Positions 63,339 through 64,000 of a stretch of DNA of 64,000 bases are shown in pieces. Every line of letters starts with the position of its first letter. Positions within the stretch are counted from its first letter, which is position 1. Origin of the DNA: Edaphosphingomonas laterariae (lineage in GTDB: Bacteria > Pseudomonadota > Alphaproteobacteria > Sphingomonadales > Sphingomonadaceae); NCBI RefSeq assembly GCF_900188165.1, contig NZ_FZOS01000011.1, positions 1-64,000 of the forward strand, read 5' to 3'. Made by a program: the position numbers and the translations under genes. The notes beneath the pieces were generated by a model. It saw only the letters and a list, made by a program, of their open reading frames with translations, had not been told where the DNA came from and made no database searches.

Positions 63339-63956
63339 ATGGCGCAGGACGCCGGCTCCGAACTCGTGGCCGATAACCTCGCTCACGCCGCCGAACTGCA
63401 CGGCAACACCACGGCTGCGCTGGCGCATGAAGGTGCCGCTGCCGAACATCATGTCGATCCCACGGCGCTTGGCATGAATGCCACGGCGTGGGTGGCGCTG
63501 GCGATGATCGTCGTCATCGTCCTGATGGTCTGGAAGAAGGTGCCGGCGCTGATCGGCGGCGCGCTCGACAAGAAGATCGCGTCGATCCGCGTGCAGCTGG
63601 ACGAAGCTTCGCGCCTGCGGGCCGAAGCCGAGGCGCTGAAGGCCGAATATGAGCGCAAGGCCGCCGCGGCCGCCAGCGAGGCGGATGCGATGATCGCCCA
63701 CGCCCGTGACGAGGCCGAAGGCATCGTCGCCAAGGCGAAGGCCGATGCGAGCGCGCTGATCGAACGTCGCGGCAAGATGGCCGAGGACAAGATCGCCGCG
63801 GCCGAACGCACGGCGATCGCCGAGGTCCGTGCCAAGGCCGCTGCCGCCGCGTCTGCCGCTGCGGCGGAGTTGATTGCCAAGGGCCATGACGCTGCCGCCG
63901 ATAAGGCGCTCGTCGACCAGACGATCGCGGGGATCGGTTCGGCCCGCCTGAACTGA
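63339..63956 (+). CDS. atpF: ATP synthase Fo subunit b (peripheral stalk)
   Basis: The second stalk subunit, 205 residues. A polar N-terminal extension (about 1-45, His/Ala-rich) precedes the membrane helix (about 47-67, AWVALAMIVVIVLMVWKKVP) and a long Ala-rich coiled coil (SIRVQLDEASRLRAEAEALK). ATG 63339 is preferred because GAGGAGG lies 8 bp upstream; ATG 63318 overlaps b' and would add seven residues. Last gene of the Fo operon in the window; the 44 bp after it show no terminator. Confidence 0.92.
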   Translation: MAQDAGSELVADNLAHAAELHGNTTAALAHEGAAAEHHVDPTALGMNATAWVALAMIVVIVLMVWKKVPALIGGALDKKIASIRVQLDEASRLRAEAEALKAEYERKAAAAASEADAMIAHARDEAEGIVAKAKADASALIERRGKMAEDKIAAAERTAIAEVRAKAAAAASAAAAELIAKGHDAAADKALVDQTIAGIGSARLN

Positions 63957-64000
63957 TCGTACAAGCCTGCGAACAAAGGAAACGCCGCTCCGGTCCAGTA

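Overview
The window is a high-GC alphaproteobacterial chromosome segment, most likely from the Sphingomonadaceae (Sphingomonas/Sphingobium/Novosphingobium group). The reasons are the split ATP synthase Fo operon with separate b' and b subunits, a TonB-ExbB-ExbD-ExbD operon, a TonB-dependent receptor beside sulfatases, an HslV with a short propeptide, GTG/TTG starts, and many ATGA/GTGA operon overlaps. No rRNA, tRNA, insertion sequence, integrase or CRISPR array is visible. Almost all of it is core chromosome, with one catabolic island at about 13.3-22.7 kb.

Layout. 0-6.5 kb: two orphan proteins built from duplicated TonB-C-like units, a GST, argJ and secA. 6.5-6.8 kb: a gene-free, structured stretch ending in a terminator, a candidate small RNA. 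6.8-13.2 kb: a DUF969/DUF979/DUF2891 transport operon, PilZ, S-formylglutathione hydrolase, an NRDE (TANGO2-like) protein and a DUF1326-DUF2182 pair. 13.3-22.7 kb: a sulfate-ester island with, all on the minus strand, a tandem TetR, a secreted SdsA-type alkylsulfatase, a TonB-dependent receptor, a type I sulfatase and a second tandem TetR. Palindromes lie in front of the structural genes. 22.7-31.4 kb: PilZ, a diguanylate cyclase, threonine aldolase, an EamA exporter, an SDR protein, pepN, a CDF metal exporter and pdxH. 31.5-35.9 kb: a circularly permuted ATP-grasp/alpha-E fusion overlapping a transglutaminase, then a DnaJ-type co-chaperone behind a heat-shock-like promoter. 36-42.7 kb: BrkB/YihY, fabI, aroC, a LysR regulator divergent from a 55-residue ORF, and parC. 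42.8-48.4 kb: a GGDEF-EAL protein, cca, a CoA pyrophosphatase, DUF1285, a GNAT protein and folB. 49.5-52.1 kb: tonB-exbB-exbD-exbD. 52.5-56.8 kb: an orphan holin, DUF486, MscS and hslVU, with a second heat-shock-like promoter. 56.8-61.2 kb: radC and the envelope operon ydbH-ynbE-ydbL. 61.3-64 kb: the ATP synthase Fo operon atpI-B-E-b'-b.

How the parts connect. The sulfate-ester island looks like an uptake-and-desulfation module: the receptor would take substrate through the outer membrane using energy from a TonB system such as the one at 49.5 kb, the two signal-peptide sulfatases would release sulfate, and the two double-headed TetR proteins would sense substrate or product. The most unusual non-coding signal is a 44-bp repeat with two nested stems, present three times (29.8 kb and twice at 47.0 kb), whose arms differ by compensatory changes. 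Strong hairpins follow exbB and atpE, both of which encode subunits needed in excess.
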